64,000 nt of DNA from JAGNHN01 sp964590645 (GTDB lineage: Bacteria; Bacteroidota; Bacteroidia; Bacteroidales; JAGNHN01), in NCBI GenBank assembly GCA_964590645.1, contig CAZPYJ010000023.1, positions 1 through 64,000 of the forward strand, written 5' to 3'. The position numbers were made by a program, and so were the translations under genes. The notes under the pieces were generated by a model. That model searched no databases. It was not told where the DNA came from and saw nothing but the letters and a program-made list of their open reading frames with translations. Below are positions 60,205 through 64,000 of the stretch, piece after piece (the first letter of the stretch is position 1; the number at the start of each line of letters is the position of its first letter).

Positions 60205-63039
60205 TTAACGTACCACGATTTTCTTCGTAATGGTCTGATCTCCGGCACGCACCCGGCAGAGGTAGATGCCGCTGCGCAAATGTATTCCATATTCACGGAT
60301 ACGGATTTCCTTCCTTCCACTTACCGTATCTTCCAGGGAAGCGATGCTGCGCCCGGCGGTGTCCAGAAAGTCGATGTGCACTTTCTGCGCGTCTTCTTTC
60401 TCCAGCTCCACATACAGGGTAAGGGCGCCATCGGAGGGATTGGGAAAGACCAGGGCCAGCCCGGCATCAAAATCCCGGGCCAGTCGCCAGCGGGGAAGGA
60501 GGTTTTCAGGCCGGGGCAGCCTTTTGTCTGTGAAAAGATGCCAGGCACCCGGAGGCATATCGAGAGGCAGATCAAGGTCTTCCACCTGCACCGAGTCGCC
60601 GGTGAAGTAATCATACCAAACCCCTGTGGCAGGGAAGGGAAGCAGCACCGACTTCTGCTCTACCTCAAAATTCCCCACTGCCACCGCATTCATATCCGGA
60701 TGGCGGAGCACCATATATTTCACCCCTTCTCTCAAAGAAATATCAAAATCATCCGTATGGAAGGTTTCGTGTTGATTTCTTAAATGGATCAGATGGCTGT
60801 AGAAATGGTAAAGTTCTTTCCTGGCCGGATCGGTATAATAATCCCAGCGGATGGGTTTCTCCCCGGTTCGGCCATTGTAGTCGATGGAAAAATCATAGCC
60901 CAGCTCCCCAAACTGCCAAAGCATCTTGGGCCCGGGCATAGTCAGCAGAAAGAGGGCGCTCAACTGCATCCTTTCCAGGGCAGTCTCAAAATCTTTGGTG
61001 TCATAAGCATCCTGGGCATTGCCATACTGGAGGTTTTTATACATCATCCTTTCTTCATCGTGGCTTTCTGCATAACCCACCAGGCGGGGCGCCGCCCAGT
61101 TCCGCTTCTTCCACGAGAGCCAGGAGAAATCAGACTTTCCTCCGGAATGATAACCCATTGCCGCTTCGGTAAAGGGATGGTTCAGATTGCCCCAGAGCAT
61201 CATCCCGCGGGAGGCCAGTTCGGTTTCTTCATTGTTGTCGGCAAAATGCTCCAAAATCACATAAGCATCCGGATTCACCGACCACACCGTATCAGCATAA
61301 TTGCTCAGGATCTCTATCCGGTCAGCATCATACGCCCCCCAGGCTGCCACATTGCCGAGGGTGTTCTTCTGGGTGAAACCCTTGGAAAGATCAAAGCGGA
61401 AGCCATCCACCTTGTATTCCTCAAGCCAGAAACGCAGGGCACGACCGATCATCTTGCGGGTGGCGGCATTCTCGTGGTTCATATCATAACCCACATTGAA
61501 ATCGTGGCGGGCCACCGGATTGAAGAAAGGGCTGTAAGCGGCCGGCTGCTGCTGGGCTGCATTCCAGTATAGCTGGACATAAGGCGCCGTTCCGAAGGAA
61601 TGATTGTACACCACATCGAGGATCACTGCAATGCCGTGTTGATGCAGGGTGTCGATCAGGCGCTTCAGGTCATTCTTCTTGCCGTAATATTTATCTACCG
61701 CGAAATAATAATTCGGATTATACCCCCAGCTGCTGTTTCCTTCAAACTCATTCACCGGCATCAGTTCAATGGCATTGATTCCCAGCTTTTTGAAGTAGCC
61801 GATGCTATCGATCACCGCCTGAAAACTGTGGGATTCGGTGAAATCCCGTACCAGGAGTTCGTACACCACCAACTTCTCCGGATCAGGAGGGGTGAATTGA
61901 GGTACAGCCCATTGATATGGGTCTTCATTGATCCGGAAAACCGTGGCAATGCCCTGGGTTTTCCCGTGGGGGTATTCCAGCATATCCGGATAGACCGATG
62001 CGGGAATATTATGATCATTCCAGGGGTCGCTCACCTTTTCCGCATAAGGATCCCCGATGCGGATCTCTCCGTCCACAAAATATTGATAGATGTATTCCTT
62101 ATCCGGATCCAGGTTCCCAATCCCTACCCAGAATCGGTCCTGTGACGGTGTTTGCTTCATATAGAAGGCCTGCTGTGGGATCCACTTGCTGAAATCACCG
62201 ATCGCAAAGGCAAAGTCTTTCATCGGGGCAAAAAGCACCAGTACCACCGAATCGGGTCCGACGATATTGATCCCGTCTTTCAGTCCGGGCGGTAGAGGTT
62301 CGGTTTGGACCGGACCGCGCACGAAACAATAGAAGGAATCGATTTTGGTTTCTGTGGCATTCTTCACCAATGCCTTCACCCAGAATGCGGCTGCCGTGCC
62401 GGGGATCAGGGTGTGCTGCAATTGGATACCGGTTCCTGCAGCAAGCAGAAGTGTATCTTGAAAAAGGAAAAGAGAATCTGCGTCCTGGGCGTGGAGGTTC
62501 AGATTCAGGGTATCCCCCACATCGATGAGGCTCATCCCGCCGGAGGGTTTGTCAAGCTTCATCTGCAATCCCGGCCCGAAAATATCCAGGAATATGTCCC
62601 CGTTCTCGGCAGTCTTGCCTTCCAGGTAGGATCCGCCTACAGCAGCAGCACTGCGAAAGACAAAGGCCATCTGAAGAATGGTTTCAGAAGCCGGCACCCC
62701 GTAATAATCCCGGATGGAAGGGCCGATATCGAGGCGGTAAAGATCAGTCCCCACTTTGATCAGGCGGGTTTCAGGGGTATTGCTTCCCCAGGCGGTTTTC
62801 ACATATTTCCAGTCGGAAGGGCCGCTGCTGGCCTGGGTGATAAGCCCGGTATGGGCATAGATGTCCCCGTTGTAGTTGGCCAGGCCTCCGGATCCTTCTG
62901 CCCGGTTAAAAAAAACCTGTACCGTATCCTCTGCACGGGGAAAAACAGGGGAAGTGGAAACCAGCTGAGCCTGGGAATAGCCGGAGAATAAAATGCTGAT
63001 TAGCAGTACACTGAAAATCTGAAACATATATTTGACCAT
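60205..63039 (-). CDS. Secreted GH13 alpha-glucan hydrolase with type IX sorting tail
   Basis: A 944-residue exported amylase/pullulanase-type enzyme. Signal peptide is MVKYMFQIFSVLLISILF to SQAQ. An N-terminal beta region and an E-set/CBM48-like domain (about 255-350: APMKDFAFAIGDFSKW) precede the GH13 barrel (about 385-760) with Asp550 (VDGFRFD), Glu597 (VILEH) and Asp661 (ESHDEE). The last 80 residues (FPNPSDGALTLYVEL ... GIYLCRVRAGDQTITKKIVV) are a type A type IX sorting domain, so it is secreted to the surface. Together with SusC and the transporter it would start extracellular starch breakdown. Confidence 0.94.
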   Translation of the reverse strand: MVKYMFQIFSVLLISILFSGYSQAQLVSTSPVFPRAEDTVQVFFNRAEGSGGLANYNGDIYAHTGLITQASSGPSDWKYVKTAWGSNTPETRLIKVGTDLYRLDIGPSIRDYYGVPASETILQMAFVFRSAAAVGGSYLEGKTAENGDIFLDIFGPGLQMKLDKPSGGMSLIDVGDTLNLNLHAQDADSLFLFQDTLLLAAGTGIQLQHTLIPGTAAAFWVKALVKNATETKIDSFYCFVRGPVQTEPLPPGLKDGINIVGPDSVVLVLFAPMKDFAFAIGDFSKWIPQQAFYMKQTPSQDRFWVGIGNLDPDKEYIYQYFVDGEIRIGDPYAEKVSDPWNDHNIPASVYPDMLEYPHGKTQGIATVFRINEDPYQWAVPQFTPPDPEKLVVYELLVRDFTESHSFQAVIDSIGYFKKLGINAIELMPVNEFEGNSSWGYNPNYYFAVDKYYGKKNDLKRLIDTLHQHGIAVILDVVYNHSFGTAPYVQLYWNAAQQQPAAYSPFFNPVARHDFNVGYDMNHENAATRKMIGRALRFWLEEYKVDGFRFDLSKGFTQKNTLGNVAAWGAYDADRIEILSNYADTVWSVNPDAYVILEHFADNNEETELASRGMMLWGNLNHPFTEAAMGYHSGGKSDFSWLSWKKRNWAAPRLVGYAESHDEERMMYKNLQYGNAQDAYDTKDFETALERMQLSALFLLTMPGPKMLWQFGELGYDFSIDYNGRTGEKPIRWDYYTDPARKELYHFYSHLIHLRNQHETFHTDDFDISLREGVKYMVLRHPDMNAVAVGNFEVEQKSVLLPFPATGVWYDYFTGDSVQVEDLDLPLDMPPGAWHLFTDKRLPRPENLLPRWRLARDFDAGLALVFPNPSDGALTLYVELEKEDAQKVHIDFLDTAGRSIASLEDTVSGRKEIRIREYGIHLRSGIYLCRVRAGDQTITKKIVVR

Positions 63040-63070
63040 AATCCCTAATTCCTTAAATTCGAAGTGTCAA

Positions 63071-63113
63071 TTCAGGATGTAAAATTAAACCAATTTCATC
63101 CTGAATGGTTTAA
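63071..63113. promoter_or_regulatory. Interleaved inverted repeats upstream of the glucan operon
   Basis: TTCAGGATG (63071-63079) pairs with CATCCTGAA (63097-63105) and, interleaved, TTAAACC (63085-63091) pairs with GGTTTAA (63107-63113). The pair lies about 30 bases upstream of the GH13 start and is a plausible binding site for a sugar-responsive regulator. No regulator gene is adjacent. Confidence 0.45.
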
Positions 63114-63280
63114 GGAGTTCGCCCACCTGAAAGACTGCTTTGCTATTTTAATGACGAATGTAGGTTTTCTATGACAATGATGATCAGAGCGCTTTGGATG
63201 AAAGTACTTCAATACTGTATGAATCCGGCCTCTTTTCTACAGGATTCTATTTATGGAGTGCTGTAAATATAGAGATGTAT

Positions 63281-63288
63281 TATATTTG
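63281..63288 (+). promoter_or_regulatory. TAnnTTTG -7 promoter element for the SusC gene
   Basis: TATATTTG on the plus strand, 77 bases before ATG 63366, divergent from the amylase operon. Confidence 0.5.
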
Positions 63289-63365
63289 CCAAAGAATTGA
63301 CATTGCTGCCTTGTGAATCAGGGAGTTCGAAGGCTTTTTTTAGAGAAGAACACAATCACAGACGT

Positions 63366-64000
63366 ATGAATATTCAATTTAGCGGACGTATTCGGTATCT
63401 CTTGCTGGGGCTTGGGATGCTGTTGCTGGGAGGCCCATTGATGGCCCAGGATTTCAATATCTCTGGAACGGTAAGGGATGCTGCCACAGGAGAAACCCTG
63501 ATCGGGGTAACCCTGGTGCAGAAGGGCACCACCCAGGGTACGATCACCGACCCGGATGGGAAATACCAGATGCGGGTACGGCAAGGTGCCGTAATCGTGG
63601 TTTCCTATGTAGGATACACCACAAAAGAATTCACGGCAGAGAGAGAAGGGGTGTACAACATCAACCTGGAATCTGCCGTGACAGAGCTGGAACAACTGAT
63701 CGTGATCGGGTATGCCACGCAGAAGAAGGAAGACAAGACCGGGGCGGTGGCCAATGTGCAGGCCGACGACCTCCAGGGTGGGGTGATGACCGATCCGATA
63801 CAGACCTTGCAGGGGAAAGCCTCCGGGGTGTCCATCACTAAAAAAGGGGGAGACCCCAACGAAGGCTTCTCAGTGAGGGTGCGGGGTGCCTCCGGTTTCA
63901 GTGCCAGTACACAACCGCTCTATGTCATCGACGGGGTACCGGGAGTGGATCCCACCATCATCGCTCCGGAAGACATTGAATCGGTGAACATCCTGAAAGA
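63366..64000 (+). CDS. SusC/RagA-type TonB-dependent outer membrane receptor (5' part)
   Basis: The first 211 codons of a SusC-type receptor, cut by the window end. The signal peptide MNIQFSGRIRYLLLGLGM ends near LMAQ. A carboxypeptidase-regulatory-like/CarboxypepD_reg domain follows (GTVRDAATGETLIGVTL), then the TonB box/plug with VIGYATQKKEDKTGAV, and the plug signature ITKKGGDPNEG and IDGVPG. SusC with SusD imports oligosaccharides of starch or other glycans; SusD should follow beyond the window. Its divergent position next to the glucan operon supports a shared substrate. Confidence 0.95.
   Translation, partial: MNIQFSGRIRYLLLGLGMLLLGGPLMAQDFNISGTVRDAATGETLIGVTLVQKGTTQGTITDPDGKYQMRVRQGAVIVVSYVGYTTKEFTAEREGVYNINLESAVTELEQLIVIGYATQKKEDKTGAVANVQADDLQGGVMTDPIQTLQGKASGVSITKKGGDPNEGFSVRVRGASGFSASTQPLYVIDGVPGVDPTIIAPEDIESVNILK

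Overview
The window is a draft chromosomal scaffold piece (one run of 100 N at 31911-32010) from a member of the Bacteroidota. The lineage call rests on: proteins with gliding-motility/type IX secretion C-terminal domains (9321-13253, 14644-15705, 60205-63039), a SusC/RagA-type TonB-dependent receptor (63366 to the window end), the Bacteroidota-type EF-G2 paralogue, and many copies of the sigma-ABfr -7 element TAnnTTTG just upstream of genes on both strands. The order or family cannot be settled from the sequence alone.

Layout. 331-1816: HEAT-like protein and zinc-type cation diffusion facilitator. 1978-8822 (minus): guaB, three SurA/PpiC-like periplasmic foldases and a MoxR ATPase. 8823-9320: repeat-rich spacer. 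9321-17561 (minus): very large secreted CHU_C protein, then a compact operon of an active M16 peptidase, an ECF sigma factor, a membrane protein ending in a CHU_C domain, and a catalytically dead M16 partner. 17764-22912 (plus): glyA, then a polyphosphate operon (SixA-like phosphatase, ppk, ppx/gppA, DivIC-like). 22906-27610 (minus): priA, pfkA, RlmL-like methyltransferase. 27747-31178: small Cys-rich secreted protein divergent from a histidine kinase/response regulator pair with four helically phased TGTTAA sites between them, then an AraC-GyrI regulator. 31192-32795: tandem repeat array carrying three copies of a four-helix-bundle (IVP/S23-like) gene beside tRNA-Arg(CCT). 32924-37133 (minus): NUDIX, a secreted protein with four DIPFNT repeats, rsmI, M28 peptidase, and a Pro-rich protein. 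37300-40174 (plus): tyrS, LemA, M48 protease. 40221-44117: repeat-bounded, A+T-richer accessory island carrying SDR, SnoaL-like lipoprotein and HxlR regulator. 44233-50427: CYTH proteins, PiT phosphate transporter with PhoU-like partner, PfkB sugar kinase, EF-G2. 50691-53928: CydDC-type ABC pair. 54046-64000: alpha-glucan/maltose utilisation locus.

How the genes work together. The glucan locus is coherent: a SusC receptor, a secreted GH13 enzyme with a type IX sorting tail, an MFS sugar transporter, a trehalose-synthase-like GH13, and a beta-phosphoglucomutase-GH65 phosphorylase fusion that would turn a disaccharide into glucose plus glucose-6-phosphate. Phosphate handling recurs in separate loci: ppk/ppx, PiT/PhoU-like, and a two-component system whose putative operator resembles a Pho-type direct-repeat box. 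Envelope biogenesis is represented by the foldase trio and by the sigma/CHU_C/M16 operon, which looks like an envelope-sensing circuit.

The least explained structures are the tandem IVP array with its hairpins at 31192-32795, and the composite repeats (17- and 18-unit arrays of a 10-bp repeat plus approximately 320-bp direct repeats) that bracket the foreign-looking cassette at 40837-43206.
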